Assembly (NCBI GenBank): GCA_944321565.1
Contig: CALULT010000006.1
Coordinates: 1 to 64,000 of the forward strand
Source of the DNA: an uncultured Paraprevotella sp.
GTDB taxonomy: Bacteria; Bacteroidota; Bacteroidia; Bacteroidales; Bacteroidaceae
DNA length: 64,000 nt
Direction of reading: 5' to 3'
The notes under the pieces are model-generated. The model ran no database searches, had not been told where the DNA came from, and saw nothing but the letters and a program-made list of their open reading frames with translations. Each line of letters begins with the position of its first letter. The stretch's first letter is position 1. This document shows positions 33,791 to 43,704 of the stretch, piece after piece. The translations under genes and the position numbers were made by a program.

Positions 33791-36700
33791 ATGAAAAAAA
33801 GGATTCTCAAATGGACTGTGGGCATCCTGTTGGCTCCGATTGTCCTGTTCTTCATATTGGCAGCATTGCTCTACGTCCCCGCCATTCAAGACTTCGCCGT
33901 ACGTAAAGCCACGGCGTATGCCGCTGAGGCTACGGGAATGGACGTGCGCATCGGGCTGCTGCGGCTCACCTTCCTCTTCGACATCAACCTGCAGGAAGTG
34001 CAGGTGACCGACAAAGAAGAAGACACACTGCTCGACGTGGAACAACTGACCGTGGACTTGAGCTTCTCCTCCATCTTCCGAGGCGAAATAGACGTGGAAG
34101 GCATTGAACTCACCCAAGCATCGGTCAACACCAAATCGCTTATCAAGAGTGTGGCCATACGCGGACACATCGGCCATTTCTACGTGGACTCCCACGGCAT
34201 CAAGCTCCCGCAGGAAACCGTCACCGTGAGCACGGCCTCGCTCTCAGACGCTGATGTAAACATCGCCTTGGGGCATTCCGAATCCACGGACACGACTTCG
34301 TCCGCAGTGAACTGGAAAATCATCCTGCCCGAAGTGAACCTAGCCCGCACACGGCTCCGCCTGAGCATGCCGGGCGACAGCATGCGCGTGGAAGCCGGCA
34401 TCGTGGAAGCCGCACTGCGCCATGGGCTTATCGACTTGGGGACTTCTGTCTATACTGTAAAAACATTCAGTTTGCTGGCCGACTCCGTGCATTACGATTT
34501 GCCCCACGAAAAGCCAGTGGAAGGGCTGGACGTGAACCATCTGACCCTGCGCGACGTGGGCATCGGGCTGGACTCCATACGCTTCGACGGACGCGCCACT
34601 GCCCTTTCGCTCAATCTCCGCGAGATGCGCATGAAAGAAAAAAGCGGGCTGGAAGTCACATCGCTGACCACGACGTTCAATATGGACTCCACCTCGCTAC
34701 ACGTGCCTGGCCTTGTCCTGCGTACCCCTGACTCTTACATACGGGTACAAGCCGACATGGACTTTTCCGCCGTCTCGGCACAACCGGAAGGACAATTCTC
34801 CACCCGCGTCATGGGCGAATTGGGCAAACAAGATGTCCTGCTATTCGCTGGAGGACTCCCCCCGGCCTTTGTCCGGGCTTACCCGAACGCACCAATCGTG
34901 CTCCGTGTCTCCGCCAACGGCAATATGGACAAAATCGCCCTCCACACTTTAGAGGCACGGTTGGATGATGCTTTCACCCTGAAAGCCGATGGCGAACTGC
35001 GCCATCTGGCCGACTCCATCCACATGAGTGCAGACATCGGCCTCGACCTGCAGACACGCAACCTCAATTTCGTGAAAACATTGGCCGGAACTGAAACCAT
35101 GCAGGATATCGCCATTCCGCACATGCGCATCAATGGCACCGCCGGCTTCCAAGGACAACGCTACACCGCCGACCTGTTGTTGCGCGAAAGCAAAGGCACA
35201 GCACGGATGAACGCTTCCTTCGATGCCGCGCGGATGGCCTACAAAGCCGAGTTGGACATCGACAGCCTACAGCTCCACCATTTCCTGCCCAAAGATTCCC
35301 TCTACCACCTTTCGCTCACGGCCAAGGCCGAAGGACGTGGCACTGATTTCCTGAACCGGCGCACACGGCTCAGGGCCGACGTGACCCTGGAAAGACTGCG
35401 CTACGGCCATCTCAACTTATCGGATATCCAATTCGCCGCCAACCTGGAAGACGGAAAAGGGGAAGTAAACCTCACGAGCAACAATTCCCTGCTGCGCATG
35501 GCCTCGCAAGCTCACGTTGCCCTGAACCGCCGACATTCCGCCTTGGACATGGTGCTAAACCTGAAAAGCATCGACCTTTATGCCTTGGGCGTATCCAAAC
35601 AACCATTCGAAACAGGCTTGCGGTTGGCCCTCCAGGGAAGCACAAACCTGAAAAACGCACACGACCTGCATGCCAACATCTCGGACATCGCCCTCTTCGT
35701 GCAAGACACGGTGTTCCATCCCAAAAACCTAGAAATGAACCTGCTGGCCACGTCCGACACGACGTATGCCGACATTTCGGCCGGCGACTTCAAACTTCGC
35801 CTGAACGGACGGGACGGCTACGAGACACTGATGAAAAGAGGCCAGGAATTCATCACCGTGGCCAACCAGCAACTGAAACGCCGCCACCTCAACCAGGACT
35901 CACTCCGGCTCTTCCTTCCCAGTGCCACGCTCAGCGTCGTGTCAGGTAAGGACAACCCCATTTACAACTATCTCGCCACCGCCGGATACAAGTTCGAAGA
36001 CCTGCATCTGGCATTGGACGCCGACCCCGCAAGAGGACTGAACGGCGGCGGGCACACTTATGCACTGACCATAGGGAACATCCTCCTGGACACCCTGCAG
36101 ATGCACATTTTCCAAGATTCTACCGGCGTGAAGATGGACGGACGGGTACGCAACGGGCCGCAAAACAAACAATTCGTATTCGAGTCCAAGCTCAACGCCT
36201 ACCTCCATGCCGTGGGAGCAGGTGTCAACCTGACCTACACGGACGATAAGGGAGAAACCGGAGTCGATGTGGGACTGCGGGCCGATGTGGAAGAACAAGG
36301 CGTCAGACTGGTGTTCTCGCAGGCACACCCCATCATTGCCTACCGCAAATTTGACATCAACAAGGACAACTACATCTTTCTCGGTAACGACCGACGGGTA
36401 GAAGCCGATGTGAAAATGCAAGCCGACGACGGAACTGGCGCACGGGTCTATTCGACCCTTAACCCCGAAGCCCTGCAGGATTTGTCGGTCAACCTCTACC
36501 ACTTCAACCTGGGCGAACTGATGTCCGTCATTCCTTACGCCCCGCGCATCACCGGCATGCTGGCTGCCGATGCCCACCTCATCCAAACAGAAGAAAACCT
36601 CTCCGTCATGGCCGACTTGCAAGTGGAAAACATGGCCTATGAGGATGCCCCGTTGGGCAATATCGGAATGACGGCCGTGTATCTGCCCAATGAAGACGGC

Positions 36701-38383
36701 ACCCACTTCGTGGACGCACGCATCGCGCGCAACGATGCGGAAGTGCTGAGCCTCTCCGGAGCATACAAGGAAGCTGAGGACGCCCGACAACTCCAAGCCG
36801 ACCTGGACCTGATGGACTTCCCGTTGGCCATGGCCAACGGGTTTATCCCCGACCATCTGGCTACCTTGGAAGGCCTGGCCAACGGTTGCCTGCAATTGGA
36901 CGGCTCGCCCGACCGGCCGGACGTGGAAGGCTGGCTGGCCACAAAAGGGCTGAAAATCAACTCGGCCGAATACAGTCTGGCCTTGCGTTTGGCCGACGAC
37001 ACCATCCGGGTGGCACAAAACATGTTGAGCCTGGACGAACTGAACGTGTACTCATCCGGCCGCAACCCGCTGGTATTCGATGGTACGGTCAATTTTTCCG
37101 ACTTCAATGACATACGGCTCAACCTGCAGGTCAACGCTTCCAACTTCGAGCTTATCAACGCCAAGCGCACCCAGCAAGCCTCGGCCTACGGAAAAGTATA
37201 TGTCGATGTCAACGCCCGCATGTCGGGCAACTTGAATTACATCAACATCGGCGGACGGCTCGGGTTGTTGGGCAGCACCGACGTGACTTACGTGCTCAAA
37301 GACTCGCCCCTGTCGTCGGAAGACCGGTTGAGCGGCCTGGTGACTTTCGTGGACTTCAGCGACACCACCACCGTGGAAACCAAAGAACACGCACAGCCGA
37401 TGAACATGAACGTGATGATGCAAGTCAGCATCGACCAAGGCGCACAGGTGCACTGCCTGCTCAGCGAGGACCGCTCGAAATACGTTGACCTCGAAGGAGG
37501 CGGGGAACTCACGATGAACTACACCCCACAAGGCGAACTGACCCTGACGGGACGCTACACCGTGCTCAACGGCGAGATGAAATACTCCCTGCCGGTCATC
37601 CCGCTCAAGACGTTCACCATCGCTTCGGGCAGTTATGTGGACTTCAACGGCCCCATCCTGAACCCGACGCTGAACATCTCGGCTTCGGAGCGCATGCGGG
37701 CCACCGTGACCGAAAACGACGTGCCTCGCACCGTGGCCTTCGATGTGGGGCTGTCCATCACCCGCACCCTCTCCGATATGGGGCTGGAATTCACCATCAA
37801 CGCACCCGAAGACATGACCGTGCAGAACCAGCTCGCGGCCATGTCCACCGAGGAACGGGGGAAAGTGGCCATCACCATGCTGGCCACGGGCATGTACTTG
37901 GCCGGAGGCACGGAAGGCACCGGCTTCTCCACTACCAATGCCCTGAACGCCTTGCTGCAAAGCGAAATCAACAACATCGCGGGCAAGGCACTCGAAACCA
38001 TCGACCTGAGCCTTGGCGTGGACCAGGAAACCACCGCCGAAGGCACCTCGCGCACAGACTACTCCTTCCGCTTCGCCAAACGGTTCTGGGGCAACCGCGT
38101 GAGCATCATCGTGGGCGGCAAGGTGTCCACCGGCGAGAATGTGGAAAACACCGGACAGTCGCTCATCGACAACATCTCGCTGGAGTACCGGCTCGACAAG
38201 AGCGCGACACGCTACATCACGCTCTTCTACGACAAGAGTTACGAGTCGCTGCTCGAAGGCGAAATCACCGAAATGGGCGCCGGACTCGTCCTGCGCCGGA
38301 AAATGACGCGCCTGGGCGAACTGTTCATCTTCAAGAACAGGAAGAAAGATGCACCCCAACCTGCAAACCAAGAAGGAAAATGA
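33791..38383 (+). CDS. tamB: TamB-family translocation and assembly protein
   Basis: With the start at 33791 the protein has 1530 residues. An N-terminal signal anchor (KWTVGILLAPIVLFFILAAL) is followed by a very long repetitive beta-rich region with AsmA-like start and a C-terminal DUF490/TamB domain from about residue 1050 (RLGLLGSTDVTYVLKD; then TGRYTVLNGEMKYSLPVIPL; and NPTLNISASERMRATVTEND). TamB spans the periplasm and works with a BamA-like partner in outer-membrane protein or lipid transport. The stop overlaps the start of the partner gene by four bases (ATGA), a strong coupling signal. Confidence 0.92.
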   Translation: MKKRILKWTVGILLAPIVLFFILAALLYVPAIQDFAVRKATAYAAEATGMDVRIGLLRLTFLFDINLQEVQVTDKEEDTLLDVEQLTVDLSFSSIFRGEIDVEGIELTQASVNTKSLIKSVAIRGHIGHFYVDSHGIKLPQETVTVSTASLSDADVNIALGHSESTDTTSSAVNWKIILPEVNLARTRLRLSMPGDSMRVEAGIVEAALRHGLIDLGTSVYTVKTFSLLADSVHYDLPHEKPVEGLDVNHLTLRDVGIGLDSIRFDGRATALSLNLREMRMKEKSGLEVTSLTTTFNMDSTSLHVPGLVLRTPDSYIRVQADMDFSAVSAQPEGQFSTRVMGELGKQDVLLFAGGLPPAFVRAYPNAPIVLRVSANGNMDKIALHTLEARLDDAFTLKADGELRHLADSIHMSADIGLDLQTRNLNFVKTLAGTETMQDIAIPHMRINGTAGFQGQRYTADLLLRESKGTARMNASFDAARMAYKAELDIDSLQLHHFLPKDSLYHLSLTAKAEGRGTDFLNRRTRLRADVTLERLRYGHLNLSDIQFAANLEDGKGEVNLTSNNSLLRMASQAHVALNRRHSALDMVLNLKSIDLYALGVSKQPFETGLRLALQGSTNLKNAHDLHANISDIALFVQDTVFHPKNLEMNLLATSDTTYADISAGDFKLRLNGRDGYETLMKRGQEFITVANQQLKRRHLNQDSLRLFLPSATLSVVSGKDNPIYNYLATAGYKFEDLHLALDADPARGLNGGGHTYALTIGNILLDTLQMHIFQDSTGVKMDGRVRNGPQNKQFVFESKLNAYLHAVGAGVNLTYTDDKGETGVDVGLRADVEEQGVRLVFSQAHPIIAYRKFDINKDNYIFLGNDRRVEADVKMQADDGTGARVYSTLNPEALQDLSVNLYHFNLGELMSVIPYAPRITGMLAADAHLIQTEENLSVMADLQVENMAYEDAPLGNIGMTAVYLPNEDGTHFVDARIARNDAEVLSLSGAYKEAEDARQLQADLDLMDFPLAMANGFIPDHLATLEGLANGCLQLDGSPDRPDVEGWLATKGLKINSAEYSLALRLADDTIRVAQNMLSLDELNVYSSGRNPLVFDGTVNFSDFNDIRLNLQVNASNFELINAKRTQQASAYGKVYVDVNARMSGNLNYINIGGRLGLLGSTDVTYVLKDSPLSSEDRLSGLVTFVDFSDTTTVETKEHAQPMNMNVMMQVSIDQGAQVHCLLSEDRSKYVDLEGGGELTMNYTPQGELTLTGRYTVLNGEMKYSLPVIPLKTFTIASGSYVDFNGPILNPTLNISASERMRATVTENDVPRTVAFDVGLSITRTLSDMGLEFTINAPEDMTVQNQLAAMSTEERGKVAITMLATGMYLAGGTEGTGFSTTNALNALLQSEINNIAGKALETIDLSLGVDQETTAEGTSRTDYSFRFAKRFWGNRVSIIVGGKVSTGENVENTGQSLIDNISLEYRLDKSATRYITLFYDKSYESLLEGEITEMGAGLVLRRKMTRLGELFIFKNRKKDAPQPANQEGK

Positions 38384-40866
38384 AACATAGCAACAAATCA
38401 TACTATTGGCTGACAGCTTTACTATGCACCGTCTTGTCCGTAGGTTGTTCCACGACCAAGAACCTACCGGAAGAAGAGGTGCTCTACATTGGCATCAAGG
38501 AAATCGACTACGGGCAAAAAGAAAAGAAAAAAAGCCCAAAAGGAACCGGGGAGGAAGGAGTCATCACCTCCATCGCCGAAGCCTACAAGGCCGTGGACGA
38601 AGCCCTCACACGCAAAGACCTCTCGGCACTGAAAAAGGAAGGACTCACCCAGGCACAACAAGACTCCATCAAAGAAGTGGAACGCATCGAAGAAGAGGCA
38701 TACGAGACGGCCAAGACGGAAGTCGATGCGGCCTTGGCCTACGCCCCCAACAATTCCCTCTTCGGCAGCTCAAAATACCGGATACCCTTCCCCACCGGCC
38801 TGTGGGTCTATAACGCCACAGTAGGCAAAAAATCCAAGCTGGCACGGTGGATATTCGACACGTTCGCCGCCACGCCGGTTTACGTCAGCACCGTGAATCC
38901 CAAGACGCGCGCCCTTGTGGCGCAGAACACCTTGCGCAACTACGGCTACTTCAACGGCACGGTGGACTATGAGATTCTGCCCGAGAAAAATCCGCGCAAG
39001 GCAAAAATCAGCTACACCGTGCGTCCGCGCAACCTTTTCCGGCTCGACTCCATCGCCTACCTTCACTTTCCCGCCGTGGGCGACAGCCTGCTCCGACGCA
39101 CCTTCCACCAGCGCAACCTCTTCAGCGGCGCCCCATTCAGCGTCATCAACCTTGATGCCGAACGCACCCGCATCTATAACCTTTTCCGCAACGTGGGATA
39201 CTATTACTACAAACCGGAATACATCACCTTCCGGGCCGACACGATACAACGTCGCGGCTTCGTGCAGCTTCAGGTGGTGCCCGCCGAAGGCATTCCCGAT
39301 GCCGCCAACAAGAGGTATTACCTGGGCAACACAACCGTCAACCTGTACGGCAACGAGTCATCCGGACTGACCGACACCTTGAAACTGCGCGACTACACCT
39401 TATATTATAACGGAGGCAAAAAAGGAAAAATCCCCTTGCGCTTCGGTGCGCTCCGCCGCAACATGTTCTACCGCAAAGGCATGCTCTACAGCCAGGACTT
39501 GATGAGCTTCGTGCAACAGCAGCTGTCCGGCATGGACGTGTTCAGCACGGTCAACCTGCGCTACGTGCCGCGCGACACCACCACGCTCAACGACACCCTC
39601 GACGTGGAAATCACCGGCGTGTTGGACAAACCCTATGATGGAGAGTTCACCACCAAAGTCACCTCGAAAAGCAACGGGCAGATAGGCCCGGGGCTGTCGT
39701 TCAGCATGTCCAAACGTAACGCCTTCCGCGGCGCGGAAAAACTGAAGTTCGAAGTCCATGGCTCCTACGAATGGCAGACTAACTCCACCGTAAAAGGCCG
39801 TAGTTCAGTCATCAATTCCTACGAATATGGCACGTCGCTCTCGTTGGACTATCCCCGCCTCATCTTCCCCGGCGCACATAAATTCTCCCGGCGCGCACGG
39901 ACGAGCACCTCGTTCGTGTTGGATGCCACATGGATGAACCGCGCCAACTACTTCGGCATGGTGTCGCTGAGCGCGCGCATGGCCTACACCTACCAGTCGC
40001 GCCCCACCATCAAACATGAGTTCGTCCCCTTCCGCCTCGACTATGATGAGTTGCTGAGCACCACGGCCACGTTCGACTCCATCATGCGTGTCAACCAGGC
40101 CCTCTATGTCAGCATGCGCGACCAGTTTGTGCCGTCCATGCGCTACACCTTCACCTACTCCAGCCCCCGCCGCGCCCGCAATCCCCGCACCTTCATCTTC
40201 GAGGTCAAGGAAAGCGGCAACGTCATGTCCGGCCTCTATGCGGCTTTCGGCAAGCCCTTCAACCAAAAGGACAAAAAACTGTTCAACGTGCCTTTCGCGC
40301 AATATGTCCGCCTCATGGCCGAATACAGGGAAGAGTTCCGCCTCACGCCGCGCACTAGCATCGCCACGCGCGTGGGCACCGGCGTGATTTTCAGTTATGG
40401 CAACTCCACCGCCGCGCCTTACAACGACCAGTTCAGCATGGGCGGTGCCAACAGCATCCGTGCCTTCACCGTCCGCGGCGTAGGCCCCGGAAGCTATGTG
40501 CCCGGCGCATCGGAATACTCTTACATCGACCAAATGGGCGACTTCAAGATTGAGCTGAACGCGGAATACCGCTTCCCCATCGTGTCCATCCTCTCCGGTG
40601 CCGTGTTCCTCGACGCGGGCAACGTGTGGCTGCTCGATGCCGACGCCAACCGGCGAGGCGGCACTTTCGACATCTCGCGCATCGGACAGGAACTGGCCCT
40701 CGGCACCGGCTTCGGCCTCCGTTGCGACCTCGACTTCCTCGTGCTGCGCTTTGACATCGGCGTGGGACTGCATGCACCCTACGACACGGGAAAAAGCGGA
40801 TACTACAACATGCCCCGGTTCAAAGACAGCCTAGGCTACCACTTCGCCGTGGGCTATCCGTTCTGA
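38380..40866 (+). CDS. tamL: BamA/TamA-family outer-membrane lipoprotein (TamL type)
   Basis: An 828-residue Omp85-family protein with a lipoprotein signal ending LSVGC, the feature that distinguishes Bacteroidetes TamL from proteobacterial TamA. After a charged segment there are POTRA-like units (TLRNYGYFNGTVDYEILPEK; then RIYNLFRNVGYYYYKPEYIT), and a 16-strand barrel with the conserved SMGGANSIRAFTVRGVGPGS region and an aromatic end (YHFAVGYPF). It is coupled to tamB by a four-base overlap. It probably forms the outer-membrane part of the TamB pathway. Full length and without apparent lesions. Confidence 0.92.
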   Translation: MKHSNKSYYWLTALLCTVLSVGCSTTKNLPEEEVLYIGIKEIDYGQKEKKKSPKGTGEEGVITSIAEAYKAVDEALTRKDLSALKKEGLTQAQQDSIKEVERIEEEAYETAKTEVDAALAYAPNNSLFGSSKYRIPFPTGLWVYNATVGKKSKLARWIFDTFAATPVYVSTVNPKTRALVAQNTLRNYGYFNGTVDYEILPEKNPRKAKISYTVRPRNLFRLDSIAYLHFPAVGDSLLRRTFHQRNLFSGAPFSVINLDAERTRIYNLFRNVGYYYYKPEYITFRADTIQRRGFVQLQVVPAEGIPDAANKRYYLGNTTVNLYGNESSGLTDTLKLRDYTLYYNGGKKGKIPLRFGALRRNMFYRKGMLYSQDLMSFVQQQLSGMDVFSTVNLRYVPRDTTTLNDTLDVEITGVLDKPYDGEFTTKVTSKSNGQIGPGLSFSMSKRNAFRGAEKLKFEVHGSYEWQTNSTVKGRSSVINSYEYGTSLSLDYPRLIFPGAHKFSRRARTSTSFVLDATWMNRANYFGMVSLSARMAYTYQSRPTIKHEFVPFRLDYDELLSTTATFDSIMRVNQALYVSMRDQFVPSMRYTFTYSSPRRARNPRTFIFEVKESGNVMSGLYAAFGKPFNQKDKKLFNVPFAQYVRLMAEYREEFRLTPRTSIATRVGTGVIFSYGNSTAAPYNDQFSMGGANSIRAFTVRGVGPGSYVPGASEYSYIDQMGDFKIELNAEYRFPIVSILSGAVFLDAGNVWLLDADANRRGGTFDISRIGQELALGTGFGLRCDLDFLVLRFDIGVGLHAPYDTGKSGYYNMPRFKDSLGYHFAVGYPF

Positions 40867-41045
40867 TTGGGGCAGTTGGAACAACGGACCTCGCTGCAGA
40901 CTCTTGGCTTTTGTTCTCTGTCCGGACGGGAAATACTGTCCCGCCTTGCAGGGAGACGAGCCGAGAAGCGGCGGACGGGGGGGCACATCCACGCAGCCAT
41001 AATAGTCAGCCGTATCGAACCTGTATGAAAAACCAATGAATTTAT
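40867..41045. repeat. Intergenic region with one copy of the dispersed GC-rich repeat
   Basis: About 40933-40985 contains the CTGTCCCGCCTTGCAGGGAG and ACGAGCCGAGAAGCGGCGGA blocks of the repeat family. Nothing else is recognised before the promoter at 41046. Confidence 0.6.
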
Positions 41046-41076
41046 TTTGTCCTACGCACGGTTTATATTATCTTTG
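41046..41076 (+). promoter_or_regulatory. Consensus promoter of the nucleotidyltransferase gene
   Basis: TTTG at 41046-41049, a 19-base spacer and TATCTTTG at 41069-41076 match the Bacteroidetes consensus exactly. The start codon is 41 bases further. Confidence 0.85.
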
Positions 41077-41117
41077 TAGGCAAAGAACTTAAATCTTTTA
41101 TTCTTAAACAAAACAAT

Positions 41118-42029
41118 ATGAAACCTACACTGTTTTTGCTGGCTGCCGGCATGGGCAGCCGCTACGGAGGCCTGAAGCAGCTGGACGGCCTCGGCCCCAA
41201 CGGGGAAACCATCATGGACTATTCTATTTATGACGCCATCCGCGCCGGTTTCGGGAAAATCGTCTTTGTCATCCGCAAGGACTTCGAAGAACAGTTCCGC
41301 TCACAAATCCTGTCCAAATACGAAGGGAAAATTCCGGCCGAACTGGTGTTCCAAAGCCTCGACGCGCTGCCCGAAGGCTTCTCCTGCCCCGAAGGCCGCG
41401 TGAAACCGTGGGGCACGAACCATGCCGTCCTGATGGGAAAAGCTGTCATCAAGGAACCGTTCTGTGTCATCAACTGCGATGATTTCTACGGCCGCGACGC
41501 TTTCGCCACCATCGGCAAGTTCCTTTCCGAACTGCCCGAAGGGAGCAAGAACACCTATGCCATGGTAGGCTTCCGCTGCTGCAACACGCTGAGCGAAAAC
41601 GGCTCTGTGGCACGCGGCGTGTGCGTGTATGACGACAACCACCACCTGACCGATGTGGTGGAACGCACGGAAATCATGCGCGTGGACGGCCCCATCTGTT
41701 ACAAGGACGAAGAGGGCAAGTGGATTCCGCTCGAAGAGAATGTGCCCGTGAGCATGAACATGTGGGGATTCACACCCGACTACTTCCAATACAGCGAGGA
41801 ATACTTCAAAGAGTTCCTCAGCGACCCGAAGAACATGGCCAACCCGAAAGCCGAATTCTTCATTCCCCTCATGGTCAACAAGCTCATCAACGACGGCACG
41901 GCCACCGTGCAGGTGCTCGACACAACGAGCAAATGGTTTGGCGTGACCTACGCTGCCGACCGCGAAGCCACGGTGGAGAAAATCGCCGCCTTGGTTGCCG
42001 CTGGCGAATATCCCGCCAAGCTGTTCTGA
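41118..42029 (+). CDS. Sugar-phosphate nucleotidyltransferase
   Basis: A 303-residue NTP_transferase-family protein. The N-terminal LLAAGMGSRYGGLKQLDGLG is the nucleotide-binding loop, and CVINCDDFYGRDAF carries the metal-binding Asp. Members activate sugar or alditol phosphates with a nucleoside triphosphate; the exact sugar cannot be told. It is closest in appearance to the short Bacteroidales proteins annotated as nucleotidyltransferase or UTP-glucose-1-phosphate uridylyltransferase-like. It has its own promoter and terminator and stands alone. Confidence 0.85.
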   Translation: MKPTLFLLAAGMGSRYGGLKQLDGLGPNGETIMDYSIYDAIRAGFGKIVFVIRKDFEEQFRSQILSKYEGKIPAELVFQSLDALPEGFSCPEGRVKPWGTNHAVLMGKAVIKEPFCVINCDDFYGRDAFATIGKFLSELPEGSKNTYAMVGFRCCNTLSENGSVARGVCVYDDNHHLTDVVERTEIMRVDGPICYKDEEGKWIPLEENVPVSMNMWGFTPDYFQYSEEYFKEFLSDPKNMANPKAEFFIPLMVNKLINDGTATVQVLDTTSKWFGVTYAADREATVEKIAALVAAGEYPAKLF

Positions 42030-42053
42030 TAACCCACGTGCCTCATACTCATC

Positions 42054-42088
42054 ACGCCGGATGCCCCACGCATCCGGCGTTTTTTTTA
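42054..42088 (+). terminator. Intrinsic terminator after the nucleotidyltransferase gene
   Basis: ACGCCGGATG (42054-42063) pairs with CATCCGGCGT (42071-42080) and is followed by eight T. The remaining 150 bases before the recombinase gene show no clear promoter. Confidence 0.9.
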
Positions 42089-42237
42089 TGCTACCCTGCA
42101 GCATATACACTTGCTTTCCAATCAAACTATAACTACCTTTAAACTAGCTACTAATGGCATTATGCAGGACTCAATTGCAGCCGATGCCAACCTGGAAAGA
42201 CCATTCAATTTTTTACTAACCCTTAAAACATAAAAAA

Positions 42238-43308
42238 ATGGAAACAAAAATCAACAATGGGAAAGACTTCGTGTCTTTCATGCAATGGCAAATCCAGGAA
42301 AAGGCGGCTTGTAACAAGACCAAGACATCGGCCAACTATCGTTCTGCACTCTGTTCGTTCACGCGCTTCCTGCGCGACAAAGGACGCGACGAACAAATCA
42401 CGTTCGAACAAATCACCGACGAACTACTCGAAAGCTACGAGTCCTACCTGCTACACGAAAGGGGCATCACGCGGAACACTAGTTCCTTCTATCTGCGCGC
42501 CCTCCACACCGTCTATAAGAGAGGAGCCGACGACCTGGGACTGAACACCGACGACCCCTTCACCGGAGTCTATCGGGGCGTGGACAAGACGGCCAAACGG
42601 GCCGTCACGCCGGATGTCATCGTCAAACTCATCCAGCTCAAGGACACCGACCCGAAAACGGAATTCTACCGCGACCTGTTCGTTTTCAGCTTCTATGCGC
42701 GCGGCATCGCCTTCATCGACCTTGCCAACCTCAAGAAGGACAACCTCGTCAACGGCCGCTTGGTGTACCGCCGCAGCAAGACCGGAAGCCTACTTTCCGT
42801 GAAAGTGGAAAAAGTCATGCGCGACATCATCCACAAGTACGACAGTCCGGAAAGCAACCACCTCTTCCCCATCCTCAAGGATGACACCCCCACCGCCTAT
42901 TGGAACGCGCTGAGGGCCTACAACTACCACCTGAAGAGGCTGGCCGCGAAAATCGGTACGGATGTCATGCTGACCTCCTACGTCCCGCGCCACTCCTGGG
43001 CCTCGGAAGCCGCACGGCTCCACGTGCCCACACGTGTCATCAGCGAGTCCATGGGGCATTCCAGCGAACGCACCACGTCCATCTATCTCACGACGCTCGA
43101 TTATCACGAAATCGACACTGCCACGAGAAAAATCATTGACACAATAAATAGAAAGATGAAGCCACGGAAACAAGAGCGGAACAATCGCGCGGGGAACATA
43201 ACATTCTTCTACACAACCACTTCCCCGTCTTTCTACTACGCTACCTCTACGCAAGAGGTGGATAAATTCGATGCAAATGTAGATATAATCCTTAAACGAA
43301 CAAAATAA
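42238..43308 (+). CDS. Tyrosine recombinase (Bacteroidales DNA-invertase type)
   Basis: A 356-residue site-specific recombinase. Residues 10-105 are the SAM-like core-binding domain (FVSFMQWQIQEK to TVYKRGADDLG). The catalytic domain shows Arg155 (FYARGIAFIDLANL), Lys181 (RRSKTGS), Tyr248/Arg251 of SYVPRHSWASEA in place of HxxR, His274 (SMGHSSERTT) and nucleophile Tyr283 (SIYLTTLDYHE). This is the pattern of Bacteroidales Mpi/Tsr-type recombinases that invert promoter segments. Its own 3-prime end (codons 336-342) contains one 18-base arm of an inverted repeat; the other arm is at 43705-43722. The next gene is a surface lipoprotein. The enzyme is therefore probably the inverter of that segment. 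Confidence 0.92.
   Translation: METKINNGKDFVSFMQWQIQEKAACNKTKTSANYRSALCSFTRFLRDKGRDEQITFEQITDELLESYESYLLHERGITRNTSSFYLRALHTVYKRGADDLGLNTDDPFTGVYRGVDKTAKRAVTPDVIVKLIQLKDTDPKTEFYRDLFVFSFYARGIAFIDLANLKKDNLVNGRLVYRRSKTGSLLSVKVEKVMRDIIHKYDSPESNHLFPILKDDTPTAYWNALRAYNYHLKRLAAKIGTDVMLTSYVPRHSWASEAARLHVPTRVISESMGHSSERTTSIYLTTLDYHEIDTATRKIIDTINRKMKPRKQERNNRAGNITFFYTTTSPSFYYATSTQEVDKFDANVDIILKRTK
43245..43262 (+). repeat. Left inverted repeat of the invertible segment
   Basis: CTCTACGCAAGAGGTGGA, exactly the reverse complement of 43705-43722; AAAT matches further inward after one mismatch. Within it ACCTCT and AGAGGT (43244-43260) form inverted arms around a five-base centre, as expected for a tyrosine-recombinase crossover site. 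It lies inside the last codons of the recombinase gene. Confidence 0.9.
43274..43304 (-). promoter_or_regulatory. Consensus promoter inside the invertible segment (currently facing left)
   Basis: Read on the minus strand: TTTG (43304-43301), exactly 19 bases, then TACATTTG (43281-43274). This is a perfect match to the Bacteroidetes -33/-7 consensus. Transcription would start about 43267 and, as drawn, run through the left repeat into the recombinase gene in antisense. Confidence 0.88.
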
Positions 43309-43386
43309 TTCACCATTTTTTTTGGAAAAAATGTGGCGTTTGATTGAAAAAAGACTAAGAGCCCCTCCAAACGGACGTGGGAATAC

Positions 43387-43435
43387 ACCTATTCATATAT
43401 AGGCCAGCCTTCCCGGCTGCCTATATATAATAGGT
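43387..43435. terminator. Long hairpin inside the invertible segment
   Basis: The arms 43387-43409 and 43415-43435 pair almost completely (ACCTATT, ATATATAGGC, AGCC with two single-base bulges) around a TTCCC loop. It would block read-through from the recombinase gene in this orientation and, being symmetrical, also in the other. No T-run of length follows. Confidence 0.65.
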
Positions 43436-43704
43436 ATAGGAACTCCGTTCGCCATGCGGAAGGAAAACTCCTCCGCCTTGCAGGGGAGGTGGCCCGAAGG
43501 GCCGGAGGGGTTTCCCATGCACAAGAGTGACTTCTCGCATTCCGATGGTGAACGAAACAGCCATTATGGCTGCCGCATGGTAGTCAAAAGGGTCGTTACG
43601 ACCCCGTGGGCGTGAGAGCCCCTCCGCCCCTTCGGGGCTCGTCCCCCTGCGAGGCGGGACAGTTTTTGCCGTCCGGCAGGCTGCGCTGCGGGCATGGTTA
43701 TTTC

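Noticed and set aside
35942-38401. Large antisense frames across tamB
   Set aside because: His/Val/Gly-rich sequences typical of reverse reading of GC-rich genes; tamB has the family motifs.
42238-43308. Phage or integrative-element integrase
   Set aside because: No phage, conjugation or cargo genes follow, no tRNA attachment site is seen, and the adjoining inverted repeats fit a DNA-inversion role better.
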